From positions 248,001-312,000 of the forward strand of contig JAACJG010000006.1 in assembly GCA_009917695.1 (NCBI GenBank): 64,000 bases of DNA, given 5' to 3'. Both the position numbers and the translations under genes were made by a program. Below the pieces are notes generated by a model that had not been told where the DNA came from, searched no databases, and was given only the letters and a program-made list of their open reading frames with translations. Position 1 is the first letter of the stretch. Every line of letters starts with the position of its first letter. This DNA comes from Candidatus Rifleibacterium amylolyticum (GTDB taxonomy: Bacteria; Muiribacteriota; Ozemobacteria; Ozemobacterales; Ozemobacteraceae). Shown here piece after piece: positions 35,800 to 43,349 of the stretch.

Positions 35800-36285
35800 T
35801 CAGGCTTTGCGGTCTACGAGTTTGGGGCCGGTTGGCTTTGGCGGCTGTTTGCCGCCGGGGCCGTAGGTCACTCCGCCTGGCACTCTGGTGATCAATTTGA
35901 TCGAGTACTGCGTAAGTTCAAGCGCCTGTTCGAGCAGTTTCTGGTTTTCGTCGTTGACACCCTTGATTTCGCCCATCACATCACGCAGCTGATTGCCAAG
36001 AAGCCACAGATCAGACTTGCTGTCAGCATCTGCAATCTTTTCGACGGCAGCATCGAGATTGGCGTCTTCGCTGCCGGCGATATTAGCGACATGTTCGCGG
36101 CGCATCTGCTCAAGATCGATCAGCCTCTGCACCAGGAGTTCTTCCTGGGTGACTATCGTCTGCAGATCGGTCGAAAACTTCTCGAGCAGCAGCTTTTTTT
36201 TGTCGCGGGCAAAGCTAAGCAGCTTCTGATAGATGGTAAGCTCTTCAGCCAGGATGGCTTTGAGCTCTTCAATCGCTTGTTTCAA
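35800..36285 (-). CDS. flgN: FlgN-family export chaperone
   Basis: 161 aa, mostly helical (MKQAIEELKAILAEELTIYQ, then KLLLEKFSTDLQTIVTQEEL), with the FlgN length and pattern. FlgN binds the C-terminal ends of FlgK and FlgL and delivers them to the export gate. It starts 8 bases after flgM, so the two form an operon as in many bacteria. The C-terminal ~20 residues are Pro/Gly-rich (GPGGKQPPKPTGPK). Sequence conservation in this family is low, so context carries part of the call. Confidence 0.82.
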   Translation of the reverse strand: MKQAIEELKAILAEELTIYQKLLSFARDKKKLLLEKFSTDLQTIVTQEELLVQRLIDLEQMRREHVANIAGSEDANLDAAVEKIADADSKSDLWLLGNQLRDVMGEIKGVNDENQKLLEQALELTQYSIKLITRVPGGVTYGPGGKQPPKPTGPKLVDRKA

Positions 36286-36293
36286 AGGGGGTC

Positions 36294-36677
36294 TCAGCCT
36301 TCCCAGGATTTGGTGACAGCTCCGCTGGCAAACAGCTTTTCAGCTACCGCTTCGGGAGAAACGTTATACTGTCCGGCATCGAAAAGCTTCTTAATGCGGT
36401 CTACCCTGTCGGCTCTTACTTCTGGTTCGCTGGCAACAACTTCGGCAGCGAACTTGATGGTATCGACCGGGTCAGCCTGGGCTACCGGCTTACCCGACAA
36501 TATCGGATTGTTCGGGTTGATACCGCTGGGTGGATGAAAACTGCGGGCCGGGCCTTCTGTCTTACCGGTCGAATCCTGCATCATCTTGCTGAATTCGCCG
36601 TCAGGCTTATCTGCCTTGGCTTTTTTCACCTGGTCCTGATAGATTCTTGTTATGTTTACATCACTGGAAACCTTCAT
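36294..36677 (-). CDS. flgM: Anti-sigma-28 factor FlgM
   Basis: 127 aa. I chose the ATG at 36677 because AGGAGGAACC precedes it; the longer frame to 36773 runs through the promoter. The N-terminal half is polar and probably disordered. The C-terminal half carries the FlgM pattern that binds sigma-28: VRADRVDRIKKLFDAGQYNV followed by SPEAVAEKLFASG. FlgM holds FliA inactive until the hook is complete and FlgM is exported. Its own promoter (36749-36776) is of the sigma-28 type, giving the usual negative feedback. Confidence 0.88.
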   Translation of the reverse strand: MKVSSDVNITRIYQDQVKKAKADKPDGEFSKMMQDSTGKTEGPARSFHPPSGINPNNPILSGKPVAQADPVDTIKFAAEVVASEPEVRADRVDRIKKLFDAGQYNVSPEAVAEKLFASGAVTKSWEG

Positions 36678-36748
36678 GGTTCCTCCTACTCCCTGAACGT
36701 CTTCCCCCTGGTGTGTCTTTAACTGACGGAGGACGCCTCCATGGGTGA

Positions 36749-36776
36749 ATATCGACCGAACAGGCAGGTTCATTTA
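36749..36776 (-). promoter_or_regulatory. Sigma-28-type promoter of flgM-flgN
   Basis: Minus strand TAAA (36776-36773), 16 bases, GTCGATAT (36756-36749). The -35 is perfect and the -10 is two bases off GCCGATAA. It lies 71 bases before the flgM start. Confidence 0.58.
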
Positions 36777-36838
36777 GCTAAATTCTACAAATTATTCTAG
36801 CCCGCCCACCAATCAAAGTCAATAAGCAAACCTGACTG

Positions 36839-36876
36839 AAAAAGCGAGGGGCCGGCAACCTTTGCGGGCCGGCCCC
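36839..36876 (-). terminator. Rho-independent terminator of the lipid A operon
   Basis: Minus strand GGGGCCGGC / GCCGGCCCC stem with an 11-base loop, then TCGC and five T residues. It is 21 bases after the lpxA stop. Confidence 0.8.
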
Positions 36877-36897
36877 TGAAAATCGTCTGGTCTGGTG

Positions 36898-37701
36898 TTA
36901 TTCTTCGCTGATGTTGCTGCGACGTGTGCGCTTGTAAACGCCGCGTTTGGAATTCTTGATGAAATCGTAGAAGAGTTTAACGTTTTCGTCTTCTGCGTCG
37001 AGCAGTTCGTCCCACTTCGCCAGAACCTGCGAAACGTTCATTTCTGAGCGGAAAAAGACTTTGTACAATTCCTTGATGCTGGCCAACGACTCTTTTGAGA
37101 CATTATTGCGGCGCAGACCTACGGCATTCAGGCCGACTACGCGGGCAGGGTTCCCGTCAATCTTTATAAATGGAGGAACATCTTTGACGATCTTGCTCAT
37201 ACCGCCGATCATTACCATGCTGCCGACCTTGCAGAACTGGTGAATACCGGTGAAACCGCCAAGAACGGCGCGATTACCGATCTCAACGTGCCCGGCAAGT
37301 GTAGTGCAGTTCGACATGATGTTGAAGCTGCCGACCTTGCAGTTGTGGGCAATATGAACATACGCCATAAACAGGTTGCCATCACCGATAACAGTTGAAT
37401 TGCCTTCGCCTTCGGCGAGGTGAACGGTGGTGAATTCGCGGAAATGATTGCCATTACCGATTTTAACGAAAGTCTTCTCGCCCTTGTATTTGAGATCCTG
37501 GGGAGGGGCGCCGATTATAACCGACGGGTGAATGACGTTATCTTCACCAATGGTCGTGTAACCCTCGATAACTGCGCTTGAACCGACTGTGGTATTGGCG
37601 CCAATTTCGACGTGTTCACCAATTCTGGCAAATGGTCCGACGTTGACGGTCGGGTGGAGTCTGGCACTCGAATGAACTATAGCTGTTGAATGAACAGGCA
37701 T
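36898..37701 (-). CDS. lpxA: Acyl-ACP--UDP-GlcNAc O-acyltransferase LpxA
   Basis: 267 aa, standard length. It is a hexapeptide-repeat left-handed beta-helix followed by a C-terminal helical part. The motifs HPSVIGAPPQDLKYKGE, then GNGNHFREFTTVH (with the catalytic His region MAYVHIAHNC) and GFTGIHQFCKVG are those of LpxA. It catalyses the first step of lipid A synthesis. The gene lies 21 bases after lpxC-fabZ, with AAGGAG before the ATG, and ends the operon. An Arg/Lys-rich tail (KNSKRGVYKRTRR) extends the C-terminus slightly. Confidence 0.95.
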   Translation of the reverse strand: MPVHSTAIVHSSARLHPTVNVGPFARIGEHVEIGANTTVGSSAVIEGYTTIGEDNVIHPSVIIGAPPQDLKYKGEKTFVKIGNGNHFREFTTVHLAEGEGNSTVIGDGNLFMAYVHIAHNCKVGSFNIMSNCTTLAGHVEIGNRAVLGGFTGIHQFCKVGSMVMIGGMSKIVKDVPPFIKIDGNPARVVGLNAVGLRRNNVSKESLASIKELYKVFFRSEMNVSQVLAKWDELLDAEDENVKLFYDFIKNSKRGVYKRTRRSNISEE

Positions 37702-37722
37702 TTATCTACTCCTTGCTCAAGG

Positions 37723-39015
37723 TCAGACGATCTGGAACATGAGCTCGCCACCGGTGACCAGCTCGCCATCAACGCGGGCCTCAGCTTCAACCTTGCCGGT
37801 ATTGCCCCGCACCTTGAGGACCTTGATATGAAACTCAAGCCGGTCTCCAGGAACGACTGGCCGGCGGAATCTTACTTTATCTATACCACAAAAGAAGGGA
37901 ACCTTGCCTTTATGTTCTGGCTGCGACAAAAACAGAACACCGGCAACCTGTGCCATGGCCTCTACGATCAACACGCCGGGCATGACCGGTTTATGAGGAA
38001 AGTGCCCGTTGAAAAATTCTTCGTTGGCAGTGACGTTTTTAATACCGACAATCGATTCGCCGGGAACCATTGACAGGATTCTGTCGACAAGCAGAAAAGG
38101 ATAGCGATGCGGCAGAATCGCCTTGACTTCTTCAATGTACATCATCTTGTTTTCCTTTCGCTGCTGAGACTCAGCATACTTTGCCCTCAGCATTTTAGCA
38201 AATTTCACGTTAAAACTGTGGCCGGTTTTTTCAGCAATGATATGGCCGCGTAGCGGACGACCGATCAACGAAAAATCTCCGACCAGGTCGAGTATCTTGT
38301 GAAGAATGAGTTCGTCTTCATCACGCAGACCTTCTGGATTAACGACTTTTCCATGATTATCAATGACAACGGCGTTTTCGAGACTGCCGCCACGTGCCAG
38401 ATTATTCTGTTTAAGCATGTCGAACTCACGTTCGAAACCAAAGGTGCGCGCGCGACAGATGCGATTTTTAAATATTTCCGGGCTGATTTCGATATGAAGA
38501 TGGCGAGGAGCTACCAGATTGTCGGCATAGGCCAGATGGTAAGTCACTTCGAAGCGTTCAGAAGGCAGATACGACATCGACTTGTCGCCTTCAGCAAGGC
38601 TGAGAATCTCATTAAACGAGCAATAATCTCTATCTGCTTCCTGAGCCATCAGGCCAGCTTCTTCAATCATTTTGACAAAACTTGCAGCGCTGCCATCAAG
38701 CACGGGCGGCTCTTCGCTCGAAAGTCTGATTTCCAGATTATCGACTCCACAGCCACGCAAAGCAGACAGAACATGTTCTACAGTATGTACTGAAGCACCA
38801 TTCTCGCTGATAATGGTGCCGCGGTTGGTAGCGACGACATTATCCAGAATTGGCCTGATGCTGGGAGTTCCTTCTAGGTCTGTTCTTATAAAGACAATGC
38901 CGCTGCCTGCAGGTGCCGGGATGAACTGCATGTTTGCCGGTTTGCCGGTATGCAGGCCAAGACCTTCACAGCTGCAACTGCCTGCCAGGGTAAATTGTCG
39001 ATTGGCTTGAGTCAT
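37723..39015 (-). CDS. lpxC/fabZ: LpxC-FabZ fusion (lipid A deacetylase and hydroxyacyl-ACP dehydratase)
   Basis: 430 aa. Residues 1 to about 285 are LpxC, the zinc UDP-3-O-acyl-GlcNAc deacetylase, with [11 protein letters not shown] (zinc His), EPPVLDGSA and the later [17 protein letters not shown]. Residues from about 290 are FabZ, with [14 protein letters not shown] and [20 protein letters not shown] (catalytic His and Glu). LpxC-FabZ fusions are known in Bacteroidetes and some other phyla. The FabZ part is preceded by GAAAGGA and two ATG codons (38145 and 38142), so free FabZ may also be made. The start lies 3 bases after the previous stop. Confidence 0.94.
   Translation of the reverse strand: MTQANRQFTLAGSCSCEGLGLHTGKPANMQFIPAPAGSGIVFIRTDLEGTPSIRPILDNVVATNRGTIISENGASVHTVEHVLSALRGCGVDNLEIRLSSEEPPVLDGSAASFVKMIEEAGLMAQEADRDYCSFNEILSLAEGDKSMSYLPSERFEVTYHLAYADNLVAPRHLHIEISPEIFKNRICRARTFGFEREFDMLKQNNLARGGSLENAVVIDNHGKVVNPEGLRDEDELILHKILDLVGDFSLIGRPLRGHIIAEKTGHSFNVKFAKMLRAKYAESQQRKENKMMYIEEVKAILPHRYPFLLVDRILSMVPGESIVGIKNVTANEEFFNGHFPHKPVMPGVLIVEAMAQVAGVLFLSQPEHKGKVPFFCGIDKVRFRRPVVPGDRLEFHIKVLKVRGNTGKVEAEARVDGELVTGGELMFQIV
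38140..38158 (-). promoter_or_regulatory. Internal ribosome binding site before the FabZ domain
   Basis: Minus strand AAAGGA followed after 7 bases by ATGATG at exactly the LpxC/FabZ junction. Starting at 38145 would give a 140-residue protein, the normal FabZ size. Confidence 0.5.
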
Positions 39016-39018
39016 TGA

Positions 39019-39651
39019 TTAAAAGGAGCGAAAATAGTTGATGTTGTAGATTTCTTCTTTGGCGTCGCGCTGACCGATTTCGAGGCTGACGCCGGGATAA
39101 GGGCTGAGTTTAACACCAAAAGTATTTATCTCATCGACGCGCTCGGCACTCAGAGTAATCAGCGGGAAGACCATTTTTTCGACACCGTAAAAGAATTTGC
39201 GATCGGTGGTTACCGGCTCTTTGTAAAAGCCGCCATGTAGATGCACCCCGAAGGTTTCTATAGATTTCGAAGCCGCGAAGTAAAAAATCTTTGAGCCCAG
39301 TGTCGTAGCAAGGTCAGAAGCGCCATAAACAATGCTTGGCAGCATTTCAGCTTCTTCAAGCAACTTGATTTTAACGCTGATCGGGTTTTCGCCCTTGAAT
39401 TCGCCATTAAGATGCTTCAGAACCGACAGTTCGACGAGATCGCCAAACATTGCCTGCGAAAGCATGAAAGCAGAATGGCTGTCATCGTTGATATAGTTGG
39501 TTGCCGATCTGGCATAACCGGTTGGCATTGAAAAAATCGCAGTGCCCATGTATCGGGAACGCCTTACGCTGTCGGCTGCTGAAACCGGTGAAACCGCAAA
39601 GGTTGCCAGAATCAGTATTACCATCAGTTTGAGAGTTCTACAAAAAGTCAT
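39019..39651 (-). CDS. Exported protein, probably outer-membrane beta-rich (unknown)
   Basis: 210 aa. A signal peptide (TLKLMVILILATFAVSPVSA) precedes a beta-rich body with alternating patterns such as SRYMGTAIFSMPTGYA, then HLNGEFKGENPISVKIKLLE and GVKLSPYPGVSLEIGQRD, ending in an aromatic residue-rich C-terminus (YNINYFRSF). The C-terminal Phe and strand pattern fit an outer-membrane protein recognised by BamA, though 170 residues would make a small barrel. It recalls YjbH-type or similar envelope proteins but I would not name a family. It overlaps lpxD by 4 bases and lies 3 bases before lpxC-fabZ, so it is probably tied to lipid A or outer-membrane assembly. Confidence 0.7.
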   Translation of the reverse strand: MTFCRTLKLMVILILATFAVSPVSAADSVRRSRYMGTAIFSMPTGYARSATNYINDDSHSAFMLSQAMFGDLVELSVLKHLNGEFKGENPISVKIKLLEEAEMLPSIVYGASDLATTLGSKIFYFAASKSIETFGVHLHGGFYKEPVTTDRKFFYGVEKMVFPLITLSAERVDEINTFGVKLSPYPGVSLEIGQRDAKEEIYNINYFRSF

Positions 39652-40703
39652 TTATTCTCATTCCCTTCAAGCATCTTTTCGAGCTCACGCACCTTTTTGA
39701 TGAGATCGGGCAGTTTTCGCAGAGACGCAAGTATTTTGCGTTCTTCGCTGTGCGGTTTGAGCGGAAAACCCGAAACAAAACTGCCGGGGGCTACATCTGA
39801 GGTTACCACGCCACGCGCTGCGACAGTAGTTCCTTTGCCAACCCGGACATGGCCAACGGTGCCAACCTGACCGGCAAGAGTAACTTCATCCTCAAGAATG
39901 GTACTGCCCGAAATACCCACCTGCGCAACAATCACACAGTTTTTGCCAATCTGAACATTATGGGCGATATGCACCATGTTATCAATTTTGGTACCAGCTC
40001 CGATAACGGTAGAGACAAGAGCACCACGGTCGACAGTGACACAGGCGCCTATTTCAACGTCATCCTCAACAACTACATTACCGACCTGAGGAACCTTCAA
40101 CTGGCGACCCTGATGCGGCGTAAAACCAAAACCATCACTGCCAATAACGGCGTTTGCATGGATTATGCAATTGTTGCCAACAATGCAGTCGGCCAGGATT
40201 CGGACACCCGGGTGAACAAGCGTGTTTTGGCCAATACGCGCATTACGACCGATATAAGCATGAGCGCTGATAACCGCTCCAGCTTCAACAATGGCGCCCT
40301 CTTCGACAACGGCCTGCGGCCCTACGCTCGCCGTAGAATCAACCTCGGCATGCTCACTGACGAACGCTGTCGGGTGAAGCGAATAGTCGGGCCTTTCGAA
40401 CGGAAAGAAAAAGTTCAGGGCTTTGACCAGACCAAAATAGGGATTTTTCAGACGTAATGAAGGCAAACCAAGTTCTGGAGCGTCTTCTGGAGCAATAACA
40501 GCTGCTGCCTTTGAATTTTTAAGCAGTTCAAGGTAGGCAGCGTAATTTTTAGCCCCGGATAGAAAAGTGAGCTGGCCAGGCCCGGCATCGTGAGCAGAAG
40601 CAACTCCGCTCAACAGAACGCTGCCATCGCCAACCACCCGACCTTCGGCAAGGCGGGCGAGATCATGCAGGCTGATTGTGCGACTTTGCTGCTTCTGTAT
40701 CAT
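39648..40703 (-). CDS. lpxD: UDP-3-O-acylglucosamine N-acyltransferase LpxD
   Basis: 351 aa, typical length. An N-terminal uridine-binding domain (about 1-105; LTFLSGAKNYAAYLEL) is followed by a hexapeptide beta-helix (about 110-320). GSDGFGFTPHQGRQLKVPQ and DNMVHIAHNVQIG, the latter with the catalytic His region, are LpxD signatures. A short coiled C-terminal helix ends the protein. It adds the N-linked hydroxyacyl chain in the third step of lipid A synthesis, after LpxA and LpxC. It overlaps the 210-residue exported protein gene by 4 bases. Confidence 0.95.
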   Translation of the reverse strand: MIQKQQSRTISLHDLARLAEGRVVGDGSVLLSGVASAHDAGPGQLTFLSGAKNYAAYLELLKNSKAAAVIAPEDAPELGLPSLRLKNPYFGLVKALNFFFPFERPDYSLHPTAFVSEHAEVDSTASVGPQAVVEEGAIVEAGAVISAHAYIGRNARIGQNTLVHPGVRILADCIVGNNCIIHANAVIGSDGFGFTPHQGRQLKVPQVGNVVVEDDVEIGACVTVDRGALVSTVIGAGTKIDNMVHIAHNVQIGKNCVIVAQVGISGSTILEDEVTLAGQVGTVGHVRVGKGTTVAARGVVTSDVAPGSFVSGFPLKPHSEERKILASLRKLPDLIKKVRELEKMLEGNENK

Positions 40704-40741
40704 ATTACCAGACTGCCAGTGGCGACAGATCTAATTATTAT

Positions 40742-40767
40742 GCGGGCAGGCAAAACCGCCTGCCCGC
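40742..40767 (-). repeat. GC-rich inverted repeat between skp and lpxD
   Basis: A perfect 10-bp stem (GCGGGCAGGC / GCCTGCCCGC) with a 6-base loop lies in the 74-base gap within the operon. No T tract follows, so it is more likely an mRNA processing or stability element than a full terminator. Confidence 0.6.
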
Positions 40768-40777
40768 CGTAATATAC

Positions 40778-41383
40778 TTATTTACCCTTGGCCGGTGCCT
40801 TAGTCGGGGCTTTAGCTGGTGTAGCAGTATTGAGAGCCTGCAGCACTTCTTCGGTAATGTCTTTTACAATGCTTTCTTCGCCATAATAGAAAAAGCGCTT
40901 TTCAAAGACCGCTTTGATCTTATGTTTCTGAGCGACCTGCTTGATAACGGTATCGACTCTCTCGTCAAGATTCTTTGAGAGAGTGCCCATTTCTTTTTCT
41001 TCCATTTCATACAAAGCTTTTTGCGAATCTTCAAAAAACTTCTGCAGTTCGCTCTGTTTCTGAGCCAGCTGTTGGCGAATGTCTTTCAGTTTGGGTTCGA
41101 GAGCCTGAGCTTCTTTATCCTTCTTAGCGTCTCTGAGTTCCTGCATGCGCTTGGCAGTGCTCAAATATTCGTCGTCAAGCTTCTGCACTTCGCCCTTGCG
41201 GCTTTCGAGTTCCTTCTGCAGCTTTTCTTTCTGACCTTCGAGAACCTTTTTGGTCTTCTGGGTTTCGCTGTATTTGTTGAAGATCTGGCCGGCATCGACA
41301 ACGCCGAATTCAAAGGCGAAGGCCACCATCGGGCTGGCAACAAGACCTGCTGCAAGACAAAGTTTCAATAAATGTTTTTTCAT
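40778..41383 (-). CDS. skp: Periplasmic chaperone Skp/OmpH family
   Basis: 201 aa. A signal peptide (about 1-23, ending AFAF) is followed by the OmpH-type start FGVVDAGQIFNKYSETQ and a long charged coiled coil (about 45-135). A Lys/Ala/Pro tail closes the protein. The trimeric Skp chaperone holds unfolded outer-membrane proteins for BamA. It follows bamA by 52 bases, the common bamA-skp-lpxD order. The Ala/Pro/Lys-rich end is an addition to typical Skp. Confidence 0.9.
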   Translation of the reverse strand: MKKHLLKLCLAAGLVASPMVAFAFEFGVVDAGQIFNKYSETQKTKKVLEGQKEKLQKELESRKGEVQKLDDEYLSTAKRMQELRDAKKDKEAQALEPKLKDIRQQLAQKQSELQKFFEDSQKALYEMEEKEMGTLSKNLDERVDTVIKQVAQKHKIKAVFEKRFFYYGEESIVKDITEEVLQALNTATPAKAPTKAPAKGK

Positions 41384-41435
41384 CGGGATCGAGTCTCCTT
41401 ATTTTCTTAGCTCCGTACTGGAGTTTTATATGTGA

Positions 41436-43151
41436 TTAGAACGATGAACCAAAGTTGATGTAAGTATTGCCCGAATCACGATCGTTGGCCTTACCATAAT
41501 CAAGAGCAACCGGGCCAAGCGGAGTTTGCAGGCGGATGCCGAGGCCGTAGCCGCCTTTAAGATCGTAGTCAAGGCTTCTGCGGTTGTAGTCAGTTCCCCA
41601 GGCGCTGCCTATGTCATAGAAAGCGACCAGATCAAAGTTTCTGGCAAAATTCTGACGCAGTTCAAAGTTGGTATAGAAAACTTTGGTGCCGAGGAATTCG
41701 CGCTCTTCATACCCACGAATAGTGCTGCTGCCACCGACAGAGAACATGTCGTAGACTGGAACGAAGCCTTCACCAATTGTAGTCTGACCGGCAACACTCT
41801 GCACGGCAAAGACAGTCTTGCGGTTCTTGCTGATAGCCATATAGCGGCGTAGTGCCAGCATATACTTGGTATACTGATTTTCGCCCTTGAGAAAACCACC
41901 GGTAGTCTCTGCCCAGAAGGTATCATGCACGCCGGTAGTTGGCCGGAAACGGTTGTCTCTGGTATCTTTGGCAAGAATTGCAGCCAGCGTCTGAATACGG
42001 CCGTTCAGCAGACCGGCCGCCGGAGCAACTGAAGGATCTTTGGGAGAAAGCCTGATGTCTTCGTCGCGAAATCTGAAAGACAGATCGAGATCCGCGTTAA
42101 GACGACGGCCGAGGGTAATAGCTCCACCGGTGCGTTTTTCGTCGTATTCGGTGAGTTCGTTGCCGCCAGCATAAAGATTGCGGGTATATTCGGTATTATA
42201 CAGGTCAATGCCAAAACTCTGTGGTTTGTTATTGAGCCAGGGATCGAAATATCCCAGTTCATAAGTTTCGATGCCGCCGAACTCGGTCTTGAGATAAACA
42301 CGTTTGCCTTCACCCTGAAAATTGTTCTGAGAGAGGTTTACAAAGCCTACCAGACCGTTGAGAGAAGAATAACCGGCACCGACACCGGCACGACCGGTCT
42401 TCTGTTCAACGACGTGAATAACCAGCACTACTTCTTCTGGCGTTTTGCCAGGCAGATGATCGCGGCGAACTTCTTCGAAGAAGCCCAGATTATAGAGGCG
42501 CTGCAGGTCGCGCACAATCTTTTTGTTATCGTATATTTCGCCAGGTTTTACCGTGAGCTCACGGCGCACGACCTTTTCTTTGGTCTTTTTAAGGCCTTCA
42601 ATCTTGATATCGACCAGAACGCCTTCAACGATTTCGATGTTGATCTTGCGGCCCTGGTCCTGAACGTAGGCATCGGAAACCTTTGAAAAAAGATAACCTT
42701 CGCGACCGAGAGCTTCATTAACGTGCTGTATATCCTGAGTCAGGAGTTTACTGTTGAATACCGAACCTATTTTGCTTTCCATGGCTGAAGTCAGAACAGA
42801 CTCAGAAACCTTGGTAACACCTTTGATTTCGATTTCGCCGACGATGGCGTTTTCTTCGACCTTGAAGACAACTTCGCGGCCTGCTTCACCGGGCCTGATT
42901 TCAGCGCCGACATACGAGAAATAGCCCATTTCACCGATGCGTGCGATGTCTTCCTGGATTTTATCAGGCTCGAGCTTATCGCCAGCTTTGATAGAAAGAT
43001 TCAACAGAATGATCTTTTCTTCGATCAGACGATTGCCTTCAACTTTAACGCCGGTAATGACATTGCTTTCATATGCCCCGGCCGTGAGGCATACAAAAAC
43101 GAGAAAACACAGGAATAGTGACTTTATCAGGCTGAAGGTGGATCTGTTCAT
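41436..43151 (-). CDS. bamA: Outer membrane assembly factor BamA (short form)
   Basis: 571 aa from the ATG at 43151, which has AAGGAG before it and opens on a signal peptide (FSLIKSLFLCFLVFVCLTAG); the longer frame to 43217 is not supported. After it come about three POTRA-like repeats (about 27-270; ITGVKVEGNRLIEEKI, IVGEIEIKGVTKVSESVL, VDIKIEGLKKTKEKVV) and a 16-strand-type barrel with VGGSSTIRGYEEREFLGTK near the end and a terminal Phe. Proteobacterial BamA has five POTRAs and about 800 residues, so this one is reduced. It inserts outer-membrane proteins. First gene of the lipid A operon. Confidence 0.92.
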   Translation of the reverse strand: MNRSTFSLIKSLFLCFLVFVCLTAGAYESNVITGVKVEGNRLIEEKIILLNLSIKAGDKLEPDKIQEDIARIGEMGYFSYVGAEIRPGEAGREVVFKVEENAIVGEIEIKGVTKVSESVLTSAMESKIGSVFNSKLLTQDIQHVNEALGREGYLFSKVSDAYVQDQGRKINIEIVEGVLVDIKIEGLKKTKEKVVRRELTVKPGEIYDNKKIVRDLQRLYNLGFFEEVRRDHLPGKTPEEVVLVIHVVEQKTGRAGVGAGYSSLNGLVGFVNLSQNNFQGEGKRVYLKTEFGGIETYELGYFDPWLNNKPQSFGIDLYNTEYTRNLYAGGNELTEYDEKRTGGAITLGRRLNADLDLSFRFRDEDIRLSPKDPSVAPAAGLLNGRIQTLAAILAKDTRDNRFRPTTGVHDTFWAETTGGFLKGENQYTKYMLALRRYMAISKNRKTVFAVQSVAGQTTIGEGFVPVYDMFSVGGSSTIRGYEEREFLGTKVFYTNFELRQNFARNFDLVAFYDIGSAWGTDYNRRSLDYDLKGGYGLGIRLQTPLGPVALDYGKANDRDSGNTYINFGSSF

Positions 43152-43188
43152 AGGCTCCTTCTCGGAATAATCTATACAAAGTATCGGC

Positions 43189-43217
43189 ATAATACTTTGT
43201 TGCCTTGAGCTTGTCAA
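43189..43217 (-). promoter_or_regulatory. Sigma-70-type promoter of the bamA-skp-lpx operon
   Basis: Minus strand TTGACA (43217-43212), 17 bases, TATTAT (43194-43189), 37 bases before the bamA start. The -35 is perfect and the -10 one base off. Confidence 0.75.
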
Positions 43218-43285
43218 GAAATCAGCTTCAAATCGGCATAACTAATCGAACGCGGCATTTTTTTTCGGTTTTCCCGGCAAGTTAC

Positions 43286-43314
43286 TTGAATTCGTCGGCA
43301 CGGGCGGGTATCCT
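43286..43314 (+). promoter_or_regulatory. Possible promoter of the DnaB-like gene
   Basis: TTGAAT (43286-43291), 17 bases, TATCCT (43309-43314), 36 bases before the GTG start. Confidence 0.42.
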
Positions 43315-43349
43315 GTAATATTGAATAACTGCAATATCGGAGGCTGCGA

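Noticed and set aside
35743-36537. Plus-strand open frame of 264 codons
   Set aside because: It is antisense to flgN and flgM, which have clear family patterns and ribosome sites.
36678-36773. N-terminal extension of FlgM
   Set aside because: It overlaps the sigma-28-type promoter, and AGGAGG is placed for the ATG at 36677.
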